Notes: generated by a model from the sequence alone, not told the origin. A DNA stretch of 63,198 nt from an uncultured Lachnospiraceae bacterium (GCA_910584585.1 CAJUBP010000025.1:1-63198), one strand, 5' to 3'; counted from the stretch's first letter, positions 41,602-51,392 are shown. A program made the numbers and translations.

Positions 41602-44478
41602 CTAATTTTTCACCCGCACGCTCTTTTTCCTGCTCCAATTCCCATAATATGTTTTTCCGCCGGCTCTCTGGTACGCCCGCACCTGAATATAGTATTTCTT
41701 CCCGCCCTTTAATTTCTTCAGCGTAATACTCTTTTTCTTTGCGCCGGCGGCTTTCACCGATTTGGCAGATTTCATACCGCTCTTTTGAGAATAGCGGATC
41801 TGATAACCGGATACCTTGGAAAGTTTTTTCCAGCTTACCTTGCATTTTCTGCCGGACTGGGCCTTTGCTTTTACGCCGGTGACTGTTTTGGGAATAACCG
41901 TCAGGGTGACTTTTACTTTCTTTACGGTATATTTCTTATCTGCATGGGCCGTTACGGTAAATACTGTTTTACCGACGCCGGTAATTTTTACTTTTCCTCT
42001 GGAATCTATTTTCGCAACTTTCGGATTGCTGGATGAATAGCTCAGTTTCGCTCCTGTCGCGGAGCGGGCGTTTAAGGAAAAACCCTTGCTTCCCAATCTC
42101 TTTTTGAAAGATTTTTTCACGGTAATCTGATGTTGTTTCAGGGTTCCGGGTTTTGATGAACCCGGCTTCTCTGTTCCTGACCCTGGTTTCTCTGTTCCGG
42201 GCTTCTCCGTTCCTGACCCTGGTTTTTCTGTTCCAGGCTTCTCCGTTCCTGACCCCGGATTCTGTCCCTGAGTTCCTTTTATCACCTGAATCTTAAATTC
42301 CGCCTTTTTGCCGCCGTCTTCTGAGGTTACCGTAAAAGTTACCTTACCAACCCCCACAGCCGAAACAGCTCCTTTCGCCGTAATGGCCGCAACGCTTTTA
42401 TTACTGCTGTCCCATTTGACGTTTTTATTTGTGGCGTTGGAGGGGGATACCACCGCAGACAGCACGAACTGATCTCCCACCTTTACGGTTCCGTTCTCTT
42501 TGACATGGTCCGGCGGCACAATTTTTACCGCTTCTACAGAAATAATTTCAACTTTGTCTGTGACCTTTATTGTAATTTCCGCCTGCCGCTCTGTGTTTTC
42601 CAGCAGCCATGCTTCAATCTTTACGGTTCCTTTTTTCAGAGCCTTAAGATTTCCTTCCTGATCCACAGAAGCAATATTGGGATTCTCGGACCACCACCTG
42701 AATTCCTGGGCGTCCAGTTTATTTCCATCTGCGTCCGCGCAGAATAACTGCTGCGTCTCTTCCACCTGCATCGTTTCTCTGCCTGTAATCTGAAAAGATC
42801 CGAAACCGTCTTTTACCGTAATCCGGCAGGAAGCCTCTGCGCCTCCCCCTCGGACAGTTATGACACATTCCCCTGGATTTTCCCCTGTAACCCAGCCCTT
42901 TGAGACAGTCGCAACCCCTTCATCTGAGGACGACCACTGCAGTGAAGTATTCGCTGTCTCAGGCAGAACAAGAACTGCGGTTTTGATGCTCTGGCCGGTT
43001 TTGATGGCATAACTTTCCTTCAGGAAATTCAGTCCTTCCACTGCTGCCGTCTCTGCGGAAAATATCATGTTTTTATGTTCCGCGTACTGCTGGGCATAGC
43101 TGCCCTCCACGCCATATACGGTAATTTCTTCCGGATAAGAAAAGGCATTTTCTGCAATTCCAGAAGTATTTTCCGGAATGTAAATATGTTTCAGCCTGGC
43201 GCAGTTTTTAAAAGCCTCGGATCCTATCTCTGTAACGCCCCAGGGAATCACAAGATTGTCCAAATAAGTGCAGCCCTCAAAGAGATTTGCCGCAATCTGC
43301 TCCAGACCGGTGCTCAAATGCAGTCCTGTAATGCCGGAGCAGTTGAGAAAGGCGCTCTTTCCAATTCTGTAAATGCTGTCCTGCATCTTTACTTCCGTCA
43401 GCTCCATGCAGTTTTCAAAAGCATTTTCCCCAATGTAATCTCCTTTTAATTCCACACTGGCCAAACGTTTGCAATTCTTAAAGGCAGCTTTTTCAATTCC
43501 TTTGAATCCATCCGGCACAGTAATGATTTCTAATCTCTCGCAGCCTTCAAATGCGTTCTCATAAATAAACTGGAGGTTTTCCGGGAATTGAATCCCTGTT
43601 AAACTGGCACAGTTCATAAATGTGCCGGGTGGAATTCCCACTCTATATTTGGGCAATTTCACTTCTGTCAGCAGGCTGCAGCCTTCAAATATGCTGCCTG
43701 CCATACTTTTTACAGTATCCGGAAGCTCTATTTTCTCCAGGGAAACGCAGTTTCGGAATGCTTTCTGTTCAATGGATGTTAAATGCTTTGACAGGGCCGC
43801 GTTCTTTAGGGAAGCGGCGTCCGAAAACGCGGACTCTCCAATTTCCGTCACAGAATCGGGCATGGCAATGCTCTCTAAACTGCCGCAGTTTTTAAACAGG
43901 AAACCAGCAACCTTCTGCATGCCCTCTGCCAGGGTAATTTCCTTTAAATTTGCGCAGCTGGAAAAGGGGCTTTCTGTCAAGCCTGTTAACCATCCGTCAT
44001 AATATTGGGGAACCTCCGCCGTATTGGGCGGAATGGTAATTGCCTGCAGCGAACTGCAGCCGGAAAACGCCTGCGTCCCCAGAATCTTCAGTTTCTCCGG
44101 CAGATGGACTTCTGACAATTTGCCGCACCCATAGAACGCCCGGCACCCGATTTCCGTCACGGAATCCGGGATTGAAACGCTCTCCAGAGACGTACAGTTT
44201 CGGAATGCCATGATGTCAATTTTGGTCAGTGAATCCGGCAGATTTACTTTCTTTAGAGAGGTGCAGGCATTGAAGGCATGCAGGCCGATATGGGTCACTG
44301 TATCCGGAATTGTAACCTCTTCCAGGCCTGTGCATCCGTTAAACAGATTGGAAGCTATTCTGGTTACGCCGCCGACGAAGCAGACTTCTTTTAAATTGTC
44401 ACAGCCGTAGAACATCCCACTCATATATCCGTTGTCCACCATTGCGTGATAATCCGGAAAGTAGTCATTTTCCTTCAA
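41602..44478 (-). CDS. Leucine-rich-repeat/BIG2/Fn3 surface protein, distal part of a split gene
   Basis: A 958-codon open frame that is the same reading frame as the gene upstream, separated only by one TAA (44479-44481). It begins at TTG in the middle of an LRR array. About 19 BspA-type LRR_5 repeats (FNGCTGLEEVTIPDTVTHIG style) run to about residue 460, then BIG2 immunoglobulin-like domains, a KPGSGTEKPG linker, a further BIG2 domain, and a C-terminal fibronectin-like domain (VTGVKAKAQSGRKCKVSWKK). There is no signal peptide of its own, so it can be exported only if translated as a continuation. A weak GGTGGAAG lies 13 bases before the TTG, so reinitiation is conceivable. Confidence 0.85.
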   Translation of the reverse strand: MKENDYFPDYHAMVDNGYMSGMFYGCDNLKEVCFVGGVTRIASNLFNGCTGLEEVTIPDTVTHIGLHAFNACTSLKKVNLPDSLTKIDIMAFRNCTSLESVSIPDSVTEIGCRAFYGCGKLSEVHLPEKLKILGTQAFSGCSSLQAITIPPNTAEVPQYYDGWLTGLTESPFSSCANLKEITLAEGMQKVAGFLFKNCGSLESIAMPDSVTEIGESAFSDAASLKNAALSKHLTSIEQKAFRNCVSLEKIELPDTVKSMAGSIFEGCSLLTEVKLPKYRVGIPPGTFMNCASLTGIQFPENLQFIYENAFEGCERLEIITVPDGFKGIEKAAFKNCKRLASVELKGDYIGENAFENCMELTEVKMQDSIYRIGKSAFLNCSGITGLHLSTGLEQIAANLFEGCTYLDNLVIPWGVTEIGSEAFKNCARLKHIYIPENTSGIAENAFSYPEEITVYGVEGSYAQQYAEHKNMIFSAETAAVEGLNFLKESYAIKTGQSIKTAVLVLPETANTSLQWSSSDEGVATVSKGWVTGENPGECVITVRGGGAEASCRITVKDGFGSFQITGRETMQVEETQQLFCADADGNKLDAQEFRWWSENPNIASVDQEGNLKALKKGTVKIEAWLLENTERQAEITIKVTDKVEIISVEAVKIVPPDHVKENGTVKVGDQFVLSAVVSPSNATNKNVKWDSSNKSVAAITAKGAVSAVGVGKVTFTVTSEDGGKKAEFKIQVIKGTQGQNPGSGTEKPGTEKPGSGTEKPGTEKPGSGTEKPGSSKPGTLKQHQITVKKSFKKRLGSKGFSLNARSATGAKLSYSSSNPKVAKIDSRGKVKITGVGKTVFTVTAHADKKYTVKKVKVTLTVIPKTVTGVKAKAQSGRKCKVSWKKLSKVSGYQIRYSQKSGMKSAKSVKAAGAKKKSITLKKLKGGKKYYIQVRAYQRAGGKTYYGNWSRKKSVRVKN

Positions 44479-46782
44479 TTATTTATAGACTTCCACCCGC
44501 TGCAGGGAATCGCAGTCTCCAAAACACGCAGCGCCGTATGTCTCCAGATATTTGGGCAGTATCAAATCCGATAATCTGGCACAGCCGTAAAAGGCCTTCT
44601 CACCGATATAAGTAATATCCTCACTCAGGCGCAGCGATACTAAACCGCAGTGATAAAAAGCCCGTTTCTGAATGTCAGATACGTATTTCGGTATTTCCAC
44701 GCAGCGCAGGGAAACATTTTCCGCGAATACCCCCTCCGAAACAGAGGTATATTTTCTGTTTTCCGGCAGAACAACATCTTCCAGGCTGCCGCAGCCGTAA
44801 AAAGCTTCTTTCCCGATGCTTTCCACTCCATCGGGAACCACAACGGAACCCAGGCTGCCGTTTCCCTTAAATGCCCGCTCTCCAATGGCGATCACCGGAT
44901 GCCCGTCCAGTTCCTCCGGGATAATCAGCGCGTATACGTTGCCGCTGTACTTTGTAATCGTTGCATGGCCCGCGTCATCCAGCTCATATTCAAAGATTTT
45001 CACTTCTTCCGCAGGCGCCGGAAAACACTGGCTGCCATAGGTGCCAGCAGCGCCGAGAAGGGAGTAATATCCTCGTTTTCCCACCCTTGAACTACTATCC
45101 AGCCTGCTGCATACAGATACATTTATACCGTCTTCTATGTGAAAGCACACTTTCACCGGACTGTTACTGGCCGTATAGATAGGCACGGTTTCCTTCGCCA
45201 CCTGCTGTCCCGCCACATTGACAGAATAGCCGGCTTCTGCGTACAGGTAGGCGGGAAGATCCATGCACATCACCGGTTTCCTGCCGTCCGAATACACCTC
45301 CACATCCGGCGTGGATTTTACTCCCAGTTCCGCGTACAGATTGCCGGAGGCAATGGCCGGAATTGCGATGTCAAAAGATATTTTGCAGGCCGCCTTTAAT
45401 TCCGCCTGGGCCGAAAAATGCCAGGACGGGGTTGTGAAACTTTTGATTTTTCTCACGCTTCCGCCTGTTTTCTCAATGCCCGTGACAAAATCTGAGGAAA
45501 AGGTCAGCGCCGCGGATCCATCTGCCGCGTACACCATGGTAACCTGGATTTTTCCCACTCCCGCAATATTCACATAACCGATGGGGATGGTAAGAGATTT
45601 CTTTCCAGACAGCGTATAGCCCAGTTTGGCGTTTCCGCTGACGGAAAACAGATAGCCGCTGCCGTCCATTTTATAGTTTACCTGGATATTGCTGATCACA
45701 CAGGATACTTTGCCGCCGCCCACGTTCTTAGAAAGCCTGATATCTTTCACATTTTTCTTTGCCCTTGCCTCTGCATGACCGACAATTCCCTCCTGGCCTG
45801 CCGCTTCCTCTTCGTACTCCACATCCATAATCATATCATCTGACGCAGGCACAAAATCTCCAAGATCAGCCTCTATCATGCCCTCGGCATCGTAACTTTC
45901 CACTGTGCCGCGGTAGTCCGCCTCTATTGTCTCTATCTCAATCCAATCCGAATCCCGGGAAATGCTCACAGCCTGATAGGTATAGGCAATCCCATTGGAA
46001 AAAACGGCGAATATGTCTCCTTCGGCCAGCTCCGCCCCCGGATCGCCGTAAATTCTCACCCTGTTTTCTCCCAGTTCCGCCTCTGTCCCTTCCGGGATGA
46101 CAATGACATGTTCCGCAAATTCATATGTATTCTGATGATTCCCGTCGATCTCCGCGTCCGCCAATACCTGCTTCGCAAAATTAATCATACGGGTCTTTTC
46201 CGCTGAGGTAATGGGCTTGTCCGGGCAAAACTCCCCGGCTATTAAGGTCAGCCAGCCCTGATTGACTGCCGTTTGATCTTCTTTTGGATATGTTAAGTCT
46301 CCGATATCTTTCATGGCGTATGAGGGATCATCCTCCAGCTCATACCCCAGGCAAAAGTTCAAAGTCTGCGCCGCAAATTCCCGGGTTGCGTCCTCTTTCG
46401 GCCGGAATTCCTCTCCCGCCTCTAAGTCAATGACGCCGAAATTGACCGCTGTCATAATATCCTCATAATAAGAGGAACTTGATTGGGAAACATCCTTGTA
46501 GTAATCATCCGGCATCAGGCCGTCTTCTATCGTCATCTGAAATGTTTCGGCCAGCAGATGCACCCATTCTTCCCGGGAAACTGTGTCTGCCGCCTGTGCC
46601 GTACCGCCCTTGTTCCAACTGAACAAACCGGTTACAAAAATCAGACAGCCGATGAGAACCGCCGGTTGTATGAATGAAAACCTCTTTTGCGTTCTTCCTT
46701 TCATTTTTCTCCTCCTGTCTTCCTTCGCTGCTGTTTCAGCATGCAATAACTCTTTGTGTTCCTTTTTCGTTTTTTGTTTCAT
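44479..46782 (-). CDS. SLH-anchored surface protein, proximal part of a split LRR gene
   Basis: A 767-residue product. The N-terminus is long and basic, with a hydrophobic segment (FIQPAVLIGCLIFVTGLFSW) and a cleavage-like AQAAD. Residues about 66-210 look like SLH-type wall-binding repeats (TVSREEWVHLLAETF, EFRPKEDATREFAAQTLNF). A beta-rich region of about 350 residues has no recognised family. The last 160 residues are LRR_5 repeats that stop mid-array at VEVYK before TAA, and the next codons continue the array (see 41602-44478). Full length would be 1726 residues. GGGAGGGAATTT precedes the ATG; the promoter is at 46842-46870. Confidence 0.85.
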   Translation of the reverse strand: MKQKTKKEHKELLHAETAAKEDRRRKMKGRTQKRFSFIQPAVLIGCLIFVTGLFSWNKGGTAQAADTVSREEWVHLLAETFQMTIEDGLMPDDYYKDVSQSSSSYYEDIMTAVNFGVIDLEAGEEFRPKEDATREFAAQTLNFCLGYELEDDPSYAMKDIGDLTYPKEDQTAVNQGWLTLIAGEFCPDKPITSAEKTRMINFAKQVLADAEIDGNHQNTYEFAEHVIVIPEGTEAELGENRVRIYGDPGAELAEGDIFAVFSNGIAYTYQAVSISRDSDWIEIETIEADYRGTVESYDAEGMIEADLGDFVPASDDMIMDVEYEEEAAGQEGIVGHAEARAKKNVKDIRLSKNVGGGKVSCVISNIQVNYKMDGSGYLFSVSGNAKLGYTLSGKKSLTIPIGYVNIAGVGKIQVTMVYAADGSAALTFSSDFVTGIEKTGGSVRKIKSFTTPSWHFSAQAELKAACKISFDIAIPAIASGNLYAELGVKSTPDVEVYSDGRKPVMCMDLPAYLYAEAGYSVNVAGQQVAKETVPIYTASNSPVKVCFHIEDGINVSVCSRLDSSSRVGKRGYYSLLGAAGTYGSQCFPAPAEEVKIFEYELDDAGHATITKYSGNVYALIIPEELDGHPVIAIGERAFKGNGSLGSVVVPDGVESIGKEAFYGCGSLEDVVLPENRKYTSVSEGVFAENVSLRCVEIPKYVSDIQKRAFYHCGLVSLRLSEDITYIGEKAFYGCARLSDLILPKYLETYGAACFGDCDSLQRVEVYK

Positions 46783-46841
46783 AAATTCCCTCCCTTCTTC
46801 TAGATCTATCGCTATAATTTATATAGTAATAGATTTATTTT

Positions 46842-46870
46842 ATTATACTACAGCTATATTTATTTTACAA
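46842..46870 (-). promoter_or_regulatory. Sigma-A promoter of the SLH-LRR gene
   Basis: Minus strand TTGTAA (46870-46865), 17-bp spacer, TATAAT (46847-46842). Downstream, 46806-46832 is an imperfect palindrome (CTATcgCTATA / TATAGtaATAG) that may be an operator. Confidence 0.72.
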
Positions 46871-46904
46871 TTAAATTAATATTTGATTTCAACTACAGAA
46901 AAGA

Positions 46905-46983
46905 GCGGCCTGTATTTTTTCCAAATTAATGATTGATGCCTTTTCAGCTGCATAAAAGGGCGGCCTGTATTTTTTCCAAATTA
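46905..46983. repeat. 24-bp direct repeat in a 370-bp gene-free gap
   Basis: The 24-bp sequence beginning GCGGCCTGTATTTTTTCC occurs at 46905-46928 and again at 46960-46983. The gap 46783-47152 marks the change from chromosome-like to AT-rich DNA. Besides these repeats it holds a promoter, a terminator hairpin and no open frame worth calling. Confidence 0.85.
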
Positions 46984-47015
46984 AAAACCGGAAAGTCTCT
47001 GCCGCCTTTCCGGTT
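46980..47015 (-). terminator. Terminator downstream of the RhuM gene
   Basis: A perfect 10-bp stem (AACCGGAAAG at 46986-46995 and its complement at 47006-47015) with a 10-base loop, followed on the minus strand by TTTTTAATTT. It serves leftward transcription from the gene at 47153-48202. Confidence 0.75.
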
Positions 47016-47152
47016 CCTTACTTCAACTTTTTATTCTTTTCATTCATGGATGAAACCAGATAAAGAGAAACTTGGATTGTTGGTTAACACAATCCGATGC
47101 TCGCTATTTCTGTAGACACAATATCACTAGTTTCCTCTCCTATCAAACCACA

Positions 47153-48202
47153 TCAATCTTCCGATAAACTCTTTGCCTGCCCCTCAAGTTTTAACATAAA
47201 TTTATCATAATCGGATATAAAAAGCCTATCTTGTATAATACGATATTTTTCAAATTCCGTTTCAGCATACAATTTGGCTTGTTCTGCGCTTATCTTGCCA
47301 GGACCAGTCAGGATTTCCGTACCATTAAATTCAAGAAAGCCATCCAGCCGCTTTGCCCAATCCTCCATGCTCATCGGTATATGTCGTTCTGCCTGAAGTT
47401 CGGCATAATCAAGATACAAGGAAACAATTCTTTCCAAAAAGGACAGCTCCTTTTCAGTTAGATAGTTCTTTGCTATAGACACATCACTTTTTACAATTTT
47501 TCCATCAGGTGCATTTTCCCACGAAGTCAATCCCATATGTTCTTTCTGTGCGTCGGCACGCTCTACAATAAGTTCCGCCGCTGTATGTCTATGGGTAGCA
47601 TAATGCATTTTGTTTTGAACTGTTTTGAAAAAGGTTCTTGTAGTTTTAGCGTCTTTATCATAATCAAAAGCTGTGGCATATAAGTCAGTTACCTTCTGAT
47701 AAAACTTTCTTTCAGAAAGCCGGATTTCCCGAATATTTTCTAACTGACGGTCAAAATATTCATCTGTAAACAAAGTTCCTTTTTTTAAACGCTCGACATC
47801 CATTGTCCAGCCTTGAATTGTATAGTCTTTCACAATCTGCCCTGACCATTTACGGAACTGCACTGCACGATCATTATTCACTTTAAATCCAACAGCAATA
47901 ATGGCTTGAAGATTGTAGTGATTTGTTTTATAATTTTTCCCATCAGCAGCAGTTATTAAGTATTTCTTAATAACTGCCGCCTCTATTAATTCCCCATCAT
48001 CAAAAATTCTTTTTAAATGCTGATTAATAGCAGAAACTGATACACCATATAAAATGGCCATCATTTTTTGTGTCAGCCAGATATTTTCATCTTCATATCG
48101 CATTTCTATGCTGCTTTCTTCTCCACCTACCGAAGCAACATAGGTGAGATATTCTGCAGCGCTTGAACGGATTGTAATTTGATTTATTTTCTTTTTGGGC
48201 AT
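47153..48202 (-). CDS. RhuM family protein (first copy)
   Basis: A 349-residue protein of the RhuM family: an N-terminal winged-helix-like part (ENIWLTQKMMAILYGVSVSA, INQHLKRIFDDGEL), the family core NHYNLQAIIAVGFKVNNDRAVQFRKW, and FFKTVQNKMHYATHRHTAAELI. RhuM was named from a Salmonella pathogenicity island gene, but its biochemical role is not established; homologues often ride on mobile and defence islands. The ATG at 48202 follows AAGGAAC. Low GC compared with the genes to its left. A distant paralogue lies at 57045-58064. Confidence 0.85.
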   Translation of the reverse strand: MPKKKINQITIRSSAAEYLTYVASVGGEESSIEMRYEDENIWLTQKMMAILYGVSVSAINQHLKRIFDDGELIEAAVIKKYLITAADGKNYKTNHYNLQAIIAVGFKVNNDRAVQFRKWSGQIVKDYTIQGWTMDVERLKKGTLFTDEYFDRQLENIREIRLSERKFYQKVTDLYATAFDYDKDAKTTRTFFKTVQNKMHYATHRHTAAELIVERADAQKEHMGLTSWENAPDGKIVKSDVSIAKNYLTEKELSFLERIVSLYLDYAELQAERHIPMSMEDWAKRLDGFLEFNGTEILTGPGKISAEQAKLYAETEFEKYRIIQDRLFISDYDKFMLKLEGQAKSLSED

Positions 48203-48467
48203 CTGAAATGTTCCTTTCTGCAATATTTGCAAATATTTCCCTCATACGCATTTTTTACTATATATTCGCTTCACTATTTCCTTTATCTATCTGCCTGAAT
48301 CAAATTATATATCGCTAATATGGAAAATACAATTATTATTGCATATAAAACATTCGTTTCTTTTCCTGCGTATAAATTATCTCCATTAAACTTTTAATTA
48401 TCTCCTTATCTGGTTTCATCCATAATCAATCTGTCATAAAATCTTATTCTATCCATTGCCACTTCCG

Positions 48468-49067
48468 TTATTTGTACCTTACTTTCCCGTTTTCCATCGT
48501 AATTACCTGATCAAAAACAGGGTACTTCTCCATATCAAACCCATGTGCCGCGATAACAATAATCTTATCCTTTTTCATTTCTAATATTCGTTTCAATATT
48601 AAATCAAAGTGTTCATCATCTAATGCATTGAAAGGCTCATCTAAGAGAATAACATCCGGATCTTCCATCACTGCCTGGCAAAACCCCAGCCTCTGCCTCA
48701 TGCCCAGTGAGTAATTTTTTACTTTGACATCAATCTCATTCAGCAAATTGACTTCTTCTAAATTATTTTCAATCTCTTTCATCCCAATTTTTTTCTGGAT
48801 AGAAGCAAGAAATTTCAAATTTTGTCTTGCTGTCTCATGCAGCACAAAATTAGGAGTTTCAATCATAACGCCATACGTGTACTCTGGTTTTTCAATGGTT
48901 CCTCTGGTCGGCGTCAGCAAACCGCACAACAACCTTAAAAGCATTGTTTTTCCAGAACCATTGTGTCCACGGAGTAAATAAAGTTTTCCTTCCTCAAATA
49001 TCAGTGAAACATCATCAATGACAACCTTTTCTTTTATTTTTTTTGTTACATTATTCAATTTTATCAT
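48468..49067 (-). CDS. ABC transporter ATP-binding protein
   Basis: A 199-residue single nucleotide-binding domain with Walker A LRGHNGSGKTMLLRLLCG, signature YSLGMRQRLGF, Walker B PDVILLDEPFNALDD and the switch His in VIAAHGFD. Its small size and two adjacent membrane proteins fit a bacteriocin/antibiotic export or self-protection type ABC system. Overlaps the stop of the gene upstream by one base. Confidence 0.92.
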   Translation of the reverse strand: MIKLNNVTKKIKEKVVIDDVSLIFEEGKLYLLRGHNGSGKTMLLRLLCGLLTPTRGTIEKPEYTYGVMIETPNFVLHETARQNLKFLASIQKKIGMKEIENNLEEVNLLNEIDVKVKNYSLGMRQRLGFCQAVMEDPDVILLDEPFNALDDEHFDLILKRILEMKKDKIIVIAAHGFDMEKYPVFDQVITMENGKVRYK

Positions 49068-49744
49068 CAGCTTTTTACTCCTAAAGTTTTATCAAGATTT
49101 TTATGGAAATATATCATACTGCTAAATACAAATATCATTACTATTTTCCAAATAATATTTATGGAATCATAAAATTGCCACTTTAAGGAAGCAACAACAA
49201 TCATTGAGAAAACATGACACTCATACGATAACATCTGACAAATCATATTTATTCCAACAATAAGAAACAGCGGAATCTTATCTTTTGCTCCATGCAGCTT
49301 GAATAAGATGAAAAATTGGGCATACATTAGCAGTGTTAAAAAAGTAGAAACCATATCATAAAAATAAAACATAGTGAATGATTTTGTGTATATAAAAAAC
49401 ATGAAATAAATTATTTGTTTGAACATCAATATAGTAAAAATTGTTTTTAGGGCTCCTGTCAGTAATACAAACTTAAATTTGAGATTTTCGCAACGGGTGA
49501 TGATGTAATCCCTCATTTCAAATGTTTGCGAAATAGTTTGAAGAACTGTTGAAATAAGCAACACCATAAGTCCAAGATTTAATACATAGTGATACAAGAT
49601 GAATCGCGGCGCTTCATCGTATGGCTCAATGATTGTTCCCTGCATCAAAAATTCAATATTTAAAAGAGGGTCGTTTGTATTGTTTAAGACAACGAGATGC
49701 AACAGCAGAATCGATGAGAATAATAAAATTTTATTTTTCATCAT
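49067..49744 (-). CDS. ABC transporter membrane protein
   Basis: A 225-residue hydrophobic protein with about six helices (ILLFSSILLLHLVVL; GLMVLLISTVLQTI; FVLLTGALKTIFTILMF). No motif identifies the family, but it is coupled to the ATPase downstream and to another membrane protein upstream, so it is most likely a permease subunit. AT-rich. Confidence 0.65.
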   Translation of the reverse strand: MMKNKILLFSSILLLHLVVLNNTNDPLLNIEFLMQGTIIEPYDEAPRFILYHYVLNLGLMVLLISTVLQTISQTFEMRDYIITRCENLKFKFVLLTGALKTIFTILMFKQIIYFMFFIYTKSFTMFYFYDMVSTFLTLLMYAQFFILFKLHGAKDKIPLFLIVGINMICQMLSYECHVFSMIVVASLKWQFYDSINIIWKIVMIFVFSSMIYFHKNLDKTLGVKS

Positions 49745-50252
49745 CCAGCCAGTCCTTTCGCCTTACTGTAAACGCAATAACCAATAGCATACATGCAGCC
49801 AGTCCAGGATATGACGCGATCAGAAAGTCTTCCATCACCAATGAAAGAACAGTGTCAACTGCCCCAAATATATGGTAAAGCATAAGTACAAACAAATTTA
49901 TCCCCAGCACTTCCAGCAAACTCTGCATTTGCCTGTTCGTTTTAATCAGCAACAATAAATAACAGAGATATACAGTAAATAAAAATGAAAACAGATTCAA
50001 AAAATGGACAATGATATCCCGATTCATGGTGATTTGCAAACCGGACAAAGTGGGGATTCCATAAAAAAGAAGAAATGTAAAAATCAAATAAAATCCACAT
50101 ATCTGCACACCATGCCAAATTACATAGGAAAAATAATTTTGTTTGCACCTTGAAACAAACATTGGAGAAGTAAAAGGTTTATCTGAATAATTTTCAAAAA
50201 GCCACAAAGCAAGCAACGGGTACGGAATGACATACATTCCCTGACAATTCAA
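49731..50252 (-). CDS. Membrane protein, probable second permease subunit
   Basis: A 173-residue protein with about five helices (YVIWHGVQICGFYLIFTFLLFY; FLNLFSFLFTVYLCYLLLLI). The open frame continues about 36 bp upstream of the first usable start (TTG 50252 or ATG 50237) and already begins in hydrophobic sequence without a ribosome site, so the gene may have lost its 5' end. It overlaps the next gene by 14 bp. Probably part of the same ABC exporter. Confidence 0.5.
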   Translation of the reverse strand: MNCQGMYVIPYPLLALWLFENYSDKPFTSPMFVSRCKQNYFSYVIWHGVQICGFYLIFTFLLFYGIPTLSGLQITMNRDIIVHFLNLFSFLFTVYLCYLLLLIKTNRQMQSLLEVLGINLFVLMLYHIFGAVDTVLSLVMEDFLIASYPGLAACMLLVIAFTVRRKDWLDDEK

Positions 50253-50303
50253 AATTAAAAAGATTGTTTCAATACATTTTTCTAATAATTTGATTGTTTA
50301 CTT

Positions 50304-50645
50304 TTAGTCTGGCTCTCGGTATTTATCCAGAGATACTTTGACTGCCTTTACTACATCCTCTATTATCCGTATATCCTGCATTGAACAGGAATCCAGTATT
50401 TCTTCCAATTCCCCTTTTATAGCTGTTTTGTTCTTTTGAGGGGTATCGTAGAGTAGTTCATCTGTCTGTATAGATAAGACATTTGCAAGTTTCACAAAAA
50501 GCGGCAGGCTCAATTTTGTGTTCCCTGTTTCAATATGGCTCATATGCGTTGTCGATATTCCTACTTTTTCTGCTAATTGTTCCTGCGATAAACGATATGC
50601 TTTCCTAAATTTTCTGATGCGTTGCCCTATTTTATAATAATCCAT
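50304..50645 (-). CDS. XRE family regulator, copy 1
   Basis: A 113-residue protein with an N-terminal Cro/C1-type helix-turn-helix (IGQRIRKFRKAYRLSQEQLA, KVGISTTHMSHIETGNTKLS) and a helical C-terminus (IKGELEEILDSCSMQDIRII). It differs from the protein at 51051-51392 at only a minority of positions. AGGCGGTG precedes the ATG. It sits between the ABC exporter (same strand) and a divergent 42-codon gene, and may control one or both. Confidence 0.92.
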   Translation of the reverse strand: MDYYKIGQRIRKFRKAYRLSQEQLAEKVGISTTHMSHIETGNTKLSLPLFVKLANVLSIQTDELLYDTPQKNKTAIKGELEEILDSCSMQDIRIIEDVVKAVKVSLDKYREPD

Positions 50646-50769
50646 AAATTTCACCGCCTATATAATTTAATTCCACTTGAATTGTATAGGCAAATATGAT
50701 ATTATTACATAAACTATAAAGACTAAAATATAGCTATATAATTAAAGTCACAAAAAGGGGATGAGCGAT

Positions 50770-50898
50770 ATGGAAAAAAATGAAACCGAACGCCTGTCAT
50801 ATGAAGAATTGAAAGACGATGAAAAAACACTATTACAATGGTATAAGGAAAACCCGCTTTCTGTATACATTGAAATCGCTTTATTAAAAATTGTTTAG
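50770..50898 (+). CDS. 42-residue small protein, unknown
   Basis: MEKNETERLSYEELKDDEKT begins a short, acidic then hydrophobic peptide ending in YIEIALLKIV. AAAAGGGG is nine bases before the ATG; an ATG at 50761 is in frame too. It is divergent from XRE copy 1 across the duplicated promoter. It could be a peptide regulated by, or interacting with, the XRE protein; nothing identifies a family. Confidence 0.5.
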   Translation: MEKNETERLSYEELKDDEKTLLQWYKENPLSVYIEIALLKIV

Positions 50899-50994
50899 TT
50901 TAGGGATTATTACTGAAGATGAGTAAAGGAAATATCAATCCGAAGTTGTCAAAAAAGCTGATTTACTAAAAGAATCATGCTGAAACTCTGGATA

Positions 50995-51037
50995 AGAAAA
51001 AGGGATATTCCCATGCACTATTTTAGGAATATCCCTT
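50995..51037 (-). terminator. Terminator of XRE copy 2
   Basis: AAGGGATATTCC (51000-51011) pairs perfectly with 51026-51037, a 12-bp stem; the minus strand continues into TTTTTCTTATCC. It begins 13 bp after the stop of the XRE gene at 51051. Confidence 0.85.
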
Positions 51038-51050
51038 AATTGTTTATATT

Positions 51051-51392
51051 TCAATATGAGTCCCGGTATTTATCCAGAGATGCTTTGACTGCTTTTACTA
51101 CATCCTCCATTATATGCATATCCTGCATCGAACAGGAATCCAATATTTCTTCCAATTCCCCTTTTATGGCTGTTTTGTCCTTTTTGGGGGTATCGTGGAG
51201 TAGTTCATCTGTCTGTACGCATAAAGCTTTCGCAATGTCCACAAAAACTGGCAGGCTCAATTTTGTGTTCCCTGTTTCAATATGGCTCATATGAGTTGTT
51301 GATATGCCCACTTTTTCCGCTAATTGTTCCTGCGATAAATGATATGCCTTTCTAAATTTCCTGATACGTTGCCCAATTTTGTAATAATCCAT
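51051..51392 (-). CDS. XRE family regulator, copy 2
   Basis: A 113-residue near-duplicate of the regulator at 50304-50645. The helix-turn-helix is unchanged apart from Arg to His in KAYHLSQEQLA, while most differences cluster in the middle (FVDIAKALCVQTDELLHDTP). Recognition helices are the same, so both proteins probably bind the same operator, which is itself duplicated. It has its own terminator. Confidence 0.92.
   Translation of the reverse strand: MDYYKIGQRIRKFRKAYHLSQEQLAEKVGISTTHMSHIETGNTKLSLPVFVDIAKALCVQTDELLHDTPKKDKTAIKGELEEILDSCSMQDMHIMEDVVKAVKASLDKYRDSY

Noticed and set aside
48203..48467. Small gene in the 265-bp AT-rich gap between RhuM and the ABC ATPase
   Set aside because: Read on both strands; no frame longer than a few codons with a ribosome site.
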